A stretch of DNA of 64,000 bases, from the NCBI GenBank assembly GCA_018223035.1, contig JAAEZD010000009.1, positions 1 to 64,000 of the forward strand, read 5' to 3'. Positions 34,957-43,003 of this stretch are shown in pieces. A model generated the notes under the pieces. It searched no databases and had not been told where the DNA came from. It saw only the letters and a program-made list of their open reading frames with translations. This stretch comes from Heliomarina sp018223035 (lineage in GTDB: Bacteria; Pseudomonadota; Alphaproteobacteria; Rhodobacterales; Rhodobacteraceae). A program made the position numbers and the translations under genes. How positions within the stretch are numbered: position 1 is the first letter of the stretch; every line of letters begins with the position of its first letter.

Positions 34957-36009
34957 ATGGACCCGGTAGAACTACTGAAGCCACGCGGCGATGATGCGCC
35001 GAGTGGAGAGAATCTTGAATACGACCCGGTATTCGTCGAAATGGAACTGGCCGGGCAGCCCGGCGAAGACAGCCAGTTCGGCGGCGAGGTCGATGATCCC
35101 GATTACGGCGAAGTTCAGAAGAAGGCGCTTGAGGTGCTGGCCCAGAGCCATGACCTGCGCGCGGCGGTCTATCTGGCGGATGCGATCCTGCACAGCGAAG
35201 GGTTGAGCGGCTTTGCCGATGTGACGACCTATATTCGCGGCTGTCTGGAAGAGTACTGGGCAACCTGCCATCCCGAATTGGACGAGGATGACGACGATGA
35301 TCCCACCATGCGGATCAACACGATCCAGGGGCTTTGCGGCAATCCCGGCGGACAGAGCGGGCCCTCGCCGGTCTATCGTTCGCTGCAACGCGCGCCGCTG
35401 ACGGAAAGCCGTGCCTTTGGCCGGTTGTCCATGCGCGACATCGAAATCGCGGAAGGCAAGCGATCGGCCCCTGAAGGCGCGCAGAACGTGCCGGATATGA
35501 CGACCGTCGCGGCCGCGTTTCAGGACAGCGATTCAGAAAAGCTGAAAGCGCTGCAGGCCGCGCTGAAGACGGCCGCCGACAATCTCAAGGCTATCTCCAA
35601 GGTCTTTGACGAGAACACGCCGGGGCAGGGGCCGGAGCTTGATCCGGTGATCAAGCTGGTCATGCAGATGGGCAAGGCAATTGCCTCCCATGCCGAGGGC
35701 GACGCGCCCGAGGAAGAGACCGAGACCGGCGAGAGCGCGGCGCCAGCCGACTCCGTTGCCGCCGGTTCTGCGGCGCCGGTTCGGGCCGGTGGCGGCGCGG
35801 TCGGCGGAATCAAGTCGCCGACCGACGTGGCCAATGCGCTCGACCGCATCATCGAATACTATCAGAAATACGAACCTTCGAGCCCGCTTCCAATTCTTCT
35901 GAAGCGGGCAAAACGTCTGGTAAATGCCGATTTTCTTACTGTTATGAAGGACTTGGCGCCTGACGGGATGAGCAACGTCAACCTTATTGGCGGGCTCGAG
36001 GACGATTAA
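34957..36009 (+). CDS. tssA: T6SS protein TssA (ImpA N-terminal domain)
   Basis: TssA primes baseplate and sheath assembly and may stay at the distal end of the growing tail. The protein (350 residues from the ATG at 34957) begins MDPVELLKPRGDDAPSGENL. It carries the ImpA-N pattern around residues 10-130 (LEYDPVFVEME, then YLADAILHSEGLSGFADVTTY and EEYWATCHPEL). After a low-complexity Ala/Pro/Glu linker (~245-285), a short conserved C-terminal block is found: DVANALDRIIEYYQKYEPSS and PLPILLKRAKRLV. This is the short TssA type. It is the first gene of the plus-strand T6SS operon. Confidence 0.95.
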   Translation: MDPVELLKPRGDDAPSGENLEYDPVFVEMELAGQPGEDSQFGGEVDDPDYGEVQKKALEVLAQSHDLRAAVYLADAILHSEGLSGFADVTTYIRGCLEEYWATCHPELDEDDDDDPTMRINTIQGLCGNPGGQSGPSPVYRSLQRAPLTESRAFGRLSMRDIEIAEGKRSAPEGAQNVPDMTTVAAAFQDSDSEKLKALQAALKTAADNLKAISKVFDENTPGQGPELDPVIKLVMQMGKAIASHAEGDAPEEETETGESAAPADSVAAGSAAPVRAGGGAVGGIKSPTDVANALDRIIEYYQKYEPSSPLPILLKRAKRLVNADFLTVMKDLAPDGMSNVNLIGGLEDD

Positions 36010-36083
36010 TTGCGTGACTGTGACTTGGTTCACATACAGCAGCCGTAACCACTGACAGATTAGGGACATCAAGGGAGCACGAC

Positions 36084-36593
36084 ATGGCCGGAAGTTCACA
36101 GAAATTCATAGCGCGCAACAGAGCGCCTCGCGTACAGATCGAATACGATGTCGAGTTGTACGGCGCAGAGAAAAAGGTTCAGCTGCCTTTTGTCATGGGC
36201 GTCATGAGCGATCTTTCGGGCAAGTCCGAGGTGGAGCAGCCCGCGGTTGCCGACCGCAAGTTCCTTGAGATCGACGTCGACAATTTCGACGACCGGATGA
36301 AGTCGATTGCCCCCCGCGCCGCATTCACCGTGCCCAACACGCTGACCGGCGAAGGCAACCTGGCTGTCGACATCACCTTTGAGAGCATGGACGATTTTTC
36401 GCCCGCCGCCATCGCCGCCAAGGTCGAACCGCTCAAGGAGCTGCTTGAGGCACGCACCCAGCTTAGCAACCTGATGACCTACATGGACGGCAAAACCGGG
36501 GCCGAGACGCTGATCAGCAAGATCATCCAGGACCCGAGCCTTTTGAAAACGCTTGCGGCGCAGCCTGCGCCCAAAGCTGACGACGAAGCGTAA
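36084..36593 (+). CDS. tssB: T6SS sheath small subunit TssB (VipA)
   Basis: TssB pairs with TssC to form the contractile sheath. The protein (169 residues) begins MAGSSQKFIARNRAPRVQI and has the family signature LPFVMGVMSDLSGKSEVEQ, then RKFLEIDVDNFDDRMKSIAP and the C-terminal helices DDFSPAAIAAKVEPLKELLE. AGGGAG sits seven bases before the ATG. It is about four-fifths identical, by eye, to the first 157 residues of the giant fusion protein at 46694. TagJ, encoded downstream, is known in other systems to bind TssB. Confidence 0.98.
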   Translation: MAGSSQKFIARNRAPRVQIEYDVELYGAEKKVQLPFVMGVMSDLSGKSEVEQPAVADRKFLEIDVDNFDDRMKSIAPRAAFTVPNTLTGEGNLAVDITFESMDDFSPAAIAAKVEPLKELLEARTQLSNLMTYMDGKTGAETLISKIIQDPSLLKTLAAQPAPKADDEA

Positions 36594-36604
36594 GGGAGGC
36601 GATC

Positions 36605-38101
36605 ATGGCTGAAGAACAAGCACAGGTCGAAGCAGGCGGCGGCGCAACGGCATTCGGATCCTCGGAGTTCGAGAACCTTCTGCAAAAGGAATTCCGCCCC
36701 AAATCGGACCAGGCCAAGACGGCCGTGGAAAGCGCGGTCAAGACTCTGGCGCAGCAGGCGCTGGCCAATACTGCGCTGATCTCGGATGACGCGCTGCGCT
36801 CGATCGAGAGCATCGTGGCAGAGATCGACAAGAAGCTGACCGAACAGGTCAACCTGATCCTGCACCACGAAGAATTCCAGCAGATGGAAAGCGCGTGGCG
36901 CGGTCTGCATTACCTGGTGAACAACACCGAAACCGACGAGATGCTCAAGATCCGCGTGATGAACATCTCGAAGAAGGAAATGCACAAGACCCTCAAGAAG
37001 TTCAAAGGCACCGCCTGGGACCAGTCGCCGATCTTCAAGAAGATCTACGAAGAAGAATTCGGCCAGTTTGGGGGCGAACCCTATGGCTCGCTGGTGGCGG
37101 ACTATCATTTCGACCACAGCCCGCAGGATGTCGAGCTGCTGGGCGAGATGTCCAAGATCGCCGCTTCGGCCCATGCGCCGCTCATCACCGGCGCCAAGCC
37201 GAGTCTTTTCCAGATGGACAGCTGGTCGGAACTTGCCAATCCGCGCGATCTTACCAAGATCTTCCAGACGCCGGAATACGCGTCCTGGCGGTCCCTGCGC
37301 GAAAGCGAGGACTCCAAGTATGTGGGCATGGCGATGCCGCGCTTCCTTGGGCGTCTGCCCTATGGTGCGAAAACCGATCCGGTCGAAGCCTTTGCCTTTG
37401 AAGAAGACACAGACGGGGCGGACAGCAGCAAGTACGGCTGGGTCAACGCGGCCTACGGCATGGCGGTCAATATCAACCGGTCCTTCAAGGAATACGGCTG
37501 GTGTTCGCGGATCCGCGGGATCGAATCCGGCGGTGCGCTGACCAACCTGCCTTCGCATACCTTTGCGACCGATGACGGTGGCGTGGATCAGAAATGTCCG
37601 ACCGAGATCGCCATCGGCGACCGGCGCGAGGCGGAACTTGCCAAGAACGGGATGATGCCCCTGATCCACCGGAAAAATTCGGATCTTGCCGCGTTCATCG
37701 GCGCACAGTCGCTGCATAAACCGGCTGAGTATGACGATCCGGATGCGACTGCGAACGCCAACCTGGCAGCCCGCCTGCCATACCTGTTCGCGACCTGCCG
37801 CTTTGCACATTACCTCAAGTGCATGGTGCGCGACAAAGTTGGTTCGTTCAAAAGTCAGCAGGATATGGCCAGCTGGCTACAGAACTGGATCGATCAATAC
37901 GTCGACTTCAACGCGGATGTCTCGTCCGAACGCGAAAAGGCGAGAAAACCGCTCGCCGCGGCAGAAGTCGTCGTCGAGGAAGTAGAGGGGAACCCCGGTT
38001 ATTATTCGTCGAAGTTTTATCTCCGCCCTCACTATCAGCTCGAAGGGTTGTCAGTGTCCCTGAGACTGGTTTCGAAACTGCCTTCGGAAAAGGGAGCGTA
38101 A
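36605..38101 (+). CDS. tssC: T6SS sheath large subunit TssC (VipB)
   Basis: TssC is the main sheath component (498 residues). It shows EFENLLQKEFRPKSDQAK at the start, HHEEFQQMESAWRGLHYLV (residues ~87-105), KIYEEEFGQFGGEPYGSLVADYHFDH, MAMPRFLGRLPYG, and a C-terminal NPGYYSSKFYLRPHYQLEGL, all family landmarks. GGGAGG lies before the ATG, 11 bases after the tssB stop. This canonical copy is distinct from the divergent TssC-like domain at the C-terminus of the fusion protein. Confidence 0.98.
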   Translation: MAEEQAQVEAGGGATAFGSSEFENLLQKEFRPKSDQAKTAVESAVKTLAQQALANTALISDDALRSIESIVAEIDKKLTEQVNLILHHEEFQQMESAWRGLHYLVNNTETDEMLKIRVMNISKKEMHKTLKKFKGTAWDQSPIFKKIYEEEFGQFGGEPYGSLVADYHFDHSPQDVELLGEMSKIAASAHAPLITGAKPSLFQMDSWSELANPRDLTKIFQTPEYASWRSLRESEDSKYVGMAMPRFLGRLPYGAKTDPVEAFAFEEDTDGADSSKYGWVNAAYGMAVNINRSFKEYGWCSRIRGIESGGALTNLPSHTFATDDGGVDQKCPTEIAIGDRREAELAKNGMMPLIHRKNSDLAAFIGAQSLHKPAEYDDPDATANANLAARLPYLFATCRFAHYLKCMVRDKVGSFKSQQDMASWLQNWIDQYVDFNADVSSEREKARKPLAAAEVVVEEVEGNPGYYSSKFYLRPHYQLEGLSVSLRLVSKLPSEKGA

Positions 38102-38136
38102 TTCAGGGCTCCCGAAGGTTTGACCCCCCAAGAATA

Positions 38137-38149
38137 GGCGCGATGCGCC
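38137..38149 (+). other. Small hairpin in the hcp leader
   Basis: GGCGC/GCGCC with a 3-base loop lies 22 bases before the hcp start. With the stronger hairpin after hcp it could protect the hcp message from nucleases. Inference only. Confidence 0.3.
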
Positions 38150-38171
38150 ACCCCATGAAAGGATACAGAAA

Positions 38172-38669
38172 ATGGAAAATACTTTTATCAAGATCGGTGA
38201 CATCGACGGCGAATGCACGGAGCATAACCACATCAAGTGGATCCCGGCAAAGACCCTGTCCTGGGAAGTTACCCGGACGCTGGACATGGACGATCTTGGC
38301 ACCACGCAGCGCGGTTATGCAAACTCGAGCTTTGGTAAGGTCAGCGTTTCGACCGAGCTGAGCATCGCTTCGCCCAAGCTGATGCTGGCCGTGGCCGATG
38401 GCACCGTGCGCAAGGAAATCACCATCGAGATGTGCCGTTCGGGTGCCCAGTCGACCAAGGGCATGGAGCCTTACCTCACCTGGAAACTCTTCGACGTCGT
38501 GATCGACAAGTACGAAGTCTCTGGCGGCGAAGAGCAGGTGCCGGAAGAGAACTGGGACATGGCCTATCGCCGCATCGAACTGGTTTACAAGAAAGCCGAC
38601 CCGAACTCGGGCGAGCTTGGCAAGGGCGGCGACTTCAGCTGGAACCTGCTGACCGGCCAGCAGACCTGA
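38172..38669 (+). CDS. hcp: T6SS tube protein Hcp (TssD)
   Basis: Hcp hexamers stack to form the inner tube that carries effectors. The protein (165 residues) begins MENTFIKIGDIDGECTEHNH and shows the family strands WEVTRTLDMDDLG, VSVSTELSIASPKLMLAVAD and the C-terminal YRRIELVYKKAD. AAGGA precedes the ATG. No C-terminal effector extension is present. Flanking hairpins (38137-38149 and 38687-38717) may help raise its level above that of the other operon products, which fits the high stoichiometry needed. Confidence 0.98.
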   Translation: MENTFIKIGDIDGECTEHNHIKWIPAKTLSWEVTRTLDMDDLGTTQRGYANSSFGKVSVSTELSIASPKLMLAVADGTVRKEITIEMCRSGAQSTKGMEPYLTWKLFDVVIDKYEVSGGEEQVPEENWDMAYRRIELVYKKADPNSGELGKGGDFSWNLLTGQQT

Positions 38670-38686
38670 GCCTGACATGGCAACCC

Positions 38687-38717
38687 GGTCCGGTCCCTGA
38701 CATTCGGGGTCCGGACC
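38687..38717 (+). terminator. Strong hairpin after hcp, probable attenuator or mRNA stabiliser
   Basis: GGTCCGG (38687-38693) pairs with CCGGACC (38711-38717), and CCC/GGG extend the stem inside. The sequence lies 18 bases after the hcp stop and is not followed by a clear T-run. It could partly stop transcription or protect the hcp 3' end. Confidence 0.5.
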
Positions 38718-38753
38718 ATCTGCGTATTTGAAAGGCGATTGGATTTGGCGGGC

Positions 38754-39596
38754 ATGACACCGGAAGAACATCTCAAAGCGGGCGATCTCGACGCCACTCT
38801 TGCGACGCTTCAGGAAAAGGTCCGGTCTAACCCGGCCGATCCCAAGCTCCGCATCTTCCTGTTTCAGCTGCTTTGCGTTCTGGGCGACTGGAAACGCGCG
38901 ATCACGCAGCTGAAGCTTTCGGCCGAGATGGACGAAGCGGCGACGATGATGGCGCGCACCTATCGCGAGGCGATCATCTGCGAGGTTTACCGCGAGAAGG
39001 TGTTTGCCGGTGAAAAGGAGCCGCTGATCTTTGGCGAGCCACAGGAGTGGCTGGCCCTGCTGATCGAGGCGCAGAAGGTTCTGGCGCGGGGCGATGCGCA
39101 AAAGGCGGCGGACCTGCGGGCGCGTGCCTTTGACGAAGCGCCCGCCACCAGCGGCGGTGCGGACGGCCAGGCGTTTCAATGGATCGCGGATGCGGACATG
39201 CGGCTTGGTCCCGTGCTTGAGGTGATCGTGAACGGGCGGTATTTCTGGTTACCGTTCAATGCGATAGGCGCGATGGAGATCGAAGCTCCGGGTGATCTGC
39301 GTGATGCGGTCTGGACGGCGTCAACGCTGACACTGATGAACGGCGGGCAGGTGCCTGCCCTGATCCCCACACGTTATGCGGGGACGACGCAATCGGGGGA
39401 TGCGTCGTCCAAGCTGGCACGGTCGACCGAATGGCAGGACGTGGGGGCCGAAACATTCGTGGGGATCGGCCAGCGGCTGCTGACGACGGATCAGGGCGAT
39501 CTGCCGCTGATGGATCTGCGGCTGTTGCGGATGGACGGGTTCGATCCGTCGGTTCTGGCCACCGAGGAAACCGGGGACGCCGAAGCCGATGGCTGA
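38754..39596 (+). CDS. tagJ: T6SS accessory protein TagJ (ImpE)
   Basis: TagJ/ImpE proteins (known as HsiE1 in Pseudomonas) bind TssB and help ClpV recycle the contracted sheath. The protein (280 residues from the ATG at 38754; a TTG at 38739 is possible) starts MTPEEHLKAGDLDATLATLQ, a TPR-like helical pair. It has RIFLFQLLCVLGDWKRAITQL, the conserved IADADMRLGPVLEVIVNGRYFWLPF, and a C-terminal WQDVGAETFVGIGQRLL. Its end overlaps the tssE start by eight bases. TagJ is typical of one T6SS subclass, and here it meets two different TssB domains. Confidence 0.94.
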   Translation: MTPEEHLKAGDLDATLATLQEKVRSNPADPKLRIFLFQLLCVLGDWKRAITQLKLSAEMDEAATMMARTYREAIICEVYREKVFAGEKEPLIFGEPQEWLALLIEAQKVLARGDAQKAADLRARAFDEAPATSGGADGQAFQWIADADMRLGPVLEVIVNGRYFWLPFNAIGAMEIEAPGDLRDAVWTASTLTLMNGGQVPALIPTRYAGTTQSGDASSKLARSTEWQDVGAETFVGIGQRLLTTDQGDLPLMDLRLLRMDGFDPSVLATEETGDAEADG

Positions 39597-40086
39597 CAAG
39601 ACCCTGTCGGAAAGGCTTCAGCCGTCGCTTCTTGACCGGCTGACCGACGATGCGCCGGGACAGCTGAAGGAAGCGCGGGAGTCGCGGGTGATCGATATTT
39701 CGCGGCTGCGCGAGATCATCCAGCGCGACCTGTCCTGGCTACTGAACACGGCCAACCTCGGGAATGAATTCGACGAGGAAAAATACCCGAACGTGGCGAG
39801 ATCGGTGCTGAATTACGGGCTAAGCGAAGTATCGGGCGAGTATTCGACGACCGACCGGGCCGAGATGATCCGCCGGTCGATTGCGCGGGCCATTTCGATA
39901 CACGAGCCGCGCATCGTGCCCGGTTCGATAGACGTGACGATCAACCCGGACGAAAAGAGCAGCAACATGACCGTGGCGCTGGTGATCCGGGCGGACATGT
40001 GGGCGCAGCCGCTGCCGATGGAACTGTACCTGCGCAGCGAGGTCGATGTGACCACGGGCGAAGTGAAGATGGAACGGAGAAGCTAG
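39589..40086 (+). CDS. tssE: T6SS baseplate protein TssE (gp25-like)
   Basis: TssE is the gp25-type lysozyme-fold baseplate wedge protein that nucleates the sheath. The protein (165 residues) has SLLDRLTDDAPGQLKEARES at the start, and DLSWLLNTANLGNEFDEEKYPNVARSV contains the family's conserved start of the gp25 fold. It ends in a beta segment rich in Met, Val and Glu (ELYLRSEVDVTTGEVKMER). Its ATG lies inside the last codons of tagJ, and tssF starts four bases after its stop. Confidence 0.95.
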   Translation: MADKTLSERLQPSLLDRLTDDAPGQLKEARESRVIDISRLREIIQRDLSWLLNTANLGNEFDEEKYPNVARSVLNYGLSEVSGEYSTTDRAEMIRRSIARAISIHEPRIVPGSIDVTINPDEKSSNMTVALVIRADMWAQPLPMELYLRSEVDVTTGEVKMERRS

Positions 40087-40090
40087 GCGC

Positions 40091-41965
40091 ATGGATACGC
40101 GGCTCATGAAGCATTACGAGGCCGAGCTCATGTACCTGCGGGACATGGGGGCCGAGTTTGCCGAAGCCTACCCCAAGATCGCCTCGCGCCTTGGCATGGA
40201 GGGGGTCGAGGTTCTTGACCCCTATGTGGAACGGCTGCTTGAAGGTGTCGCGTTCCTGTCGGCTCGGGTCCAGCTTGAGCTGGAACTGCAATACCCGGCC
40301 TTTACCAGCAACCTGCTGGAAATCGTATATCCGCATTACCTTGCGCCGACCCCGTCGATGATGATCGCCGCCTTTGAGCCGGATATCACCAACTCGGCGG
40401 TCAAGTCGGGCTATGTGCTGCCGCGCCATACAGTGCTGCGCTCGCGCCTGTCCGAGGGCGAACATACCCCTTGTGAATTCCGAACCGCTGCCGACCTTTC
40501 GCTCTGGCCGATCGAGATTGCCGAGGCTGAGTATATCGACAGTCGGGGCGAGCTGGTCGCGGCGGGTGTCGCGGTGCATCCCGAAGCGCGGGCCGGGGTG
40601 CGTCTGCGCCTGCGGCGGACCGACGGGGAGAAGATCTCGGCTCTGAAGATGGACGAGCTGGTCATCCACATGAACGGCGGCTCGGGCAATAACTGGGCGC
40701 TTCTGGAGTTGTTCTGCACCCGTTCGGTCGGGTTGTGCGGGCGGTCGACGGATCGTCGGGCCGACTGGGCGCAACCGCTGAAAGGCGAGGTCGAGCCGCG
40801 CGGGTTTGAACCCGAAGAGGCGCTGTTGCCGACACCGCGCCGGTCCTTTGATGGCTACCGGCTGTTGCAGGAATATTTCGCGATGCCCGAACGATTTTTG
40901 TTCGTGGCGTTGAATGGGTTGCGTCCGGCGCTGGAGCGGGCGACGGGCAGCGATGTGGACATCTACATTTTGCTGAACGAGCCGCGCCGCGATATCGGAC
41001 CGATGGTGGTGCCCGAGGCCTTTACGCTGCATGCGGTGCCAGCGATCAACCTGTTTCCAAAACGTTGCGACCGCGTGCAGATCACTTCGCGCGATACAGA
41101 GCAGCACGTGGTGCCGAACCGCACGGCGGCGATGGATTTCGAGATTCACACCGTAGAGCAGGTCAAGGGGATCAGCGGCGAAGGCGAGGATGACGTTGAA
41201 TTCCGCCCGTTCTATTCGGCGACGGATTTCACGGCGGCAGGGGAATCGCACCCGGCCTATTATTCGATCCGGCGGCGTATGCGGCAGCGATCGGAAAAGG
41301 AGCGTCTGCGTGGGGTGCGCACATCTTACCTTGGTTCCGAGGTTTACCTTTCGCTGGTCGACCGCAATCAGGCGCCCTATGGGGCGGATCTTGAGCAGCT
41401 TGCAGTGCGGGCGCTTTGTTCGAACCGCGACCTGCCGATGCTGCTGAGCACGGGCGACGCGGATGTGTTCCAACTGCCCGAGGGCGGGCCGGTCAAGTCG
41501 ATCCGTCTGCCAGTGTCACCGACGCGCCCGCATCCGACTCTGGCGCAGGGTGACACGGCGTGGCGGCTGATCAGCCATCTGAGCCTGAATTACCTGTCGA
41601 TCGTCGAGACCGGCAAGGGCAGCGGCGCCGAGGCGCTGCGCGAGCTGATCGGGATCTACGCGCCGTTGGGCGACCGCGTCACTGAAAAGCAGCTTGAGGG
41701 CGTGGTGAGTGTGAACAGCCGCCCCATCGTACGCCGGATGAGCGACGAAGTGATGTCGACGGCGGTGCGCGGGCTCGAGGTGACAATCGGGTTTGACGAA
41801 AGTTTTTTCGAAGGGACGAGCGTATTCGTGCTGGGGGCCGTTCTTGAGCGGTTTTTGCGCAAATACGCCACAATCAACAGTTTCACTGAGACTGTTCTGA
41901 AGACGCAGAAACGCGGGGAAATTGCAAGATGGCGACCGGAAAAGGGTCTCGGCCGGATGATCTGA
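40091..41965 (+). CDS. tssF: T6SS baseplate protein TssF (VasA)
   Basis: TssF forms the baseplate wedge with TssG and TssE. The protein (624 residues, typical length) begins MDTRLMKHYEAELMYLRDMG. It includes GAEFAEAYPKIASRLGMEG and DPYVERLLEGVAFLSARVQLELE (residues ~45-75). Later come FPKRCDRVQI and RDLPMLLSTGDADVFQLPEG, and a C-terminal FEGTSVFVLGAVLERFLRKY shared by the family. The last 37 bases overlap the start of tssG, which suggests coupled translation. Confidence 0.97.
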   Translation: MDTRLMKHYEAELMYLRDMGAEFAEAYPKIASRLGMEGVEVLDPYVERLLEGVAFLSARVQLELELQYPAFTSNLLEIVYPHYLAPTPSMMIAAFEPDITNSAVKSGYVLPRHTVLRSRLSEGEHTPCEFRTAADLSLWPIEIAEAEYIDSRGELVAAGVAVHPEARAGVRLRLRRTDGEKISALKMDELVIHMNGGSGNNWALLELFCTRSVGLCGRSTDRRADWAQPLKGEVEPRGFEPEEALLPTPRRSFDGYRLLQEYFAMPERFLFVALNGLRPALERATGSDVDIYILLNEPRRDIGPMVVPEAFTLHAVPAINLFPKRCDRVQITSRDTEQHVVPNRTAAMDFEIHTVEQVKGISGEGEDDVEFRPFYSATDFTAAGESHPAYYSIRRRMRQRSEKERLRGVRTSYLGSEVYLSLVDRNQAPYGADLEQLAVRALCSNRDLPMLLSTGDADVFQLPEGGPVKSIRLPVSPTRPHPTLAQGDTAWRLISHLSLNYLSIVETGKGSGAEALRELIGIYAPLGDRVTEKQLEGVVSVNSRPIVRRMSDEVMSTAVRGLEVTIGFDESFFEGTSVFVLGAVLERFLRKYATINSFTETVLKTQKRGEIARWRPEKGLGRMI

Positions 41966-42999
41966 GCCATCTGGAAAGGTTGGCTGCAGACCCTGAAAAA
42001 CATCACGTTTTTCAGGCGCTACGTATTTTGGAAGCGGCATACCCCGAGTCTCCGCGGCTGGGGGAGAGCCGTCGTCCGCGCGAAGACCGCATCCGCATAG
42101 GGCAAGAAGCCGAACTGGCCTTTCCGCCGTCGACCATCGCGGCTTTCATCCCGCCAGACGGCAAGCGGCCGGGGCGGCTGACCAACCGTTTCTTTGGCCT
42201 GTTCGGACCGAACGGGCCTTTGCCTCTCCAGATGACGGAATACGTTCGCGACCGGTATCGCAACCACCGCGACCGCACCATCGTCGCCTTTGTCGATATG
42301 CTGATTCATCGCATGGCGGGGCTCTTGTACAAGGCATGGCGGCAGGGACAGCCGACGGCAAGTTTCGACCGGGGCGATGATCCGATGGCGCGCAAGGTGG
42401 CGGCGCTGGCCGGGTTTCACGGCATGCATCTGCGCGACCGCGACGCGCTGCCCGACCTTGCCCGGCTGCACCATGTGGGCCAGTTCGCACAAAGTGCGCG
42501 CAACCCCGAGGGGCTGGTCGCGATCCTGTCGAACTTTTTCCAGGCGCCGGTGCATTTGCAGCAGTTCGTGGGCAGCTGGCTTGAGCTGGAACCGGATGAC
42601 CAGTGGCAGCTGGGAGGCCCGGCGCGGCTTGGGCAATCGACAAGCATCGGCCAGAAGGTCTGGACCCGGGGGGCGAAGTTCCGCATCCGGATTGGACCGC
42701 TTTCGCTTGAGGAATACCAGCGCCTGCTGCCGGGGGAAGAGTCGCTCGACCGGTTGCAATCGGTGGTGCGGACCTATGTCGGCGATGCACTGGACTGGGA
42801 CGTGAACCTGATTTTGGCCGGCGACGACATTCCGCGCGCTTCTCTTGGAGGAAAGACACGGCTGGGTCACACCAGCTGGATCGCGTCGCGGCGTGACGAT
42901 GACGAAACCCGCCCCGATGCAGAGGACCTGTTCCTGCATCCCGGCGCAATAGCAGAACAAGGCGGCCCTGCATCCGCCACCATTAGATTGGGAAGGTAA
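41929..42999 (+). CDS. tssG: T6SS baseplate protein TssG (VasB)
   Basis: TssG is the second wedge protein, binding TssF and TssK. The protein (356 residues) starts inside tssF (ATG 41929). It shows PEKHHVFQALRILEAAYPES, the family segment FFGLFGPNGPLPLQMTEYVR (residues ~83-103), RDRTIVAFVDMLIHRMAGLLYKAW, and a C-terminal LGQSTSIGQKVWTRGAKFRI. Length and motif order are standard. clpV follows after four bases. Confidence 0.97.
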   Translation: MATGKGSRPDDLSHLERLAADPEKHHVFQALRILEAAYPESPRLGESRRPREDRIRIGQEAELAFPPSTIAAFIPPDGKRPGRLTNRFFGLFGPNGPLPLQMTEYVRDRYRNHRDRTIVAFVDMLIHRMAGLLYKAWRQGQPTASFDRGDDPMARKVAALAGFHGMHLRDRDALPDLARLHHVGQFAQSARNPEGLVAILSNFFQAPVHLQQFVGSWLELEPDDQWQLGGPARLGQSTSIGQKVWTRGAKFRIRIGPLSLEEYQRLLPGEESLDRLQSVVRTYVGDALDWDVNLILAGDDIPRASLGGKTRLGHTSWIASRRDDDETRPDAEDLFLHPGAIAEQGGPASATIRLGR

Positions 43000-43003
43000 T
43001 TTT

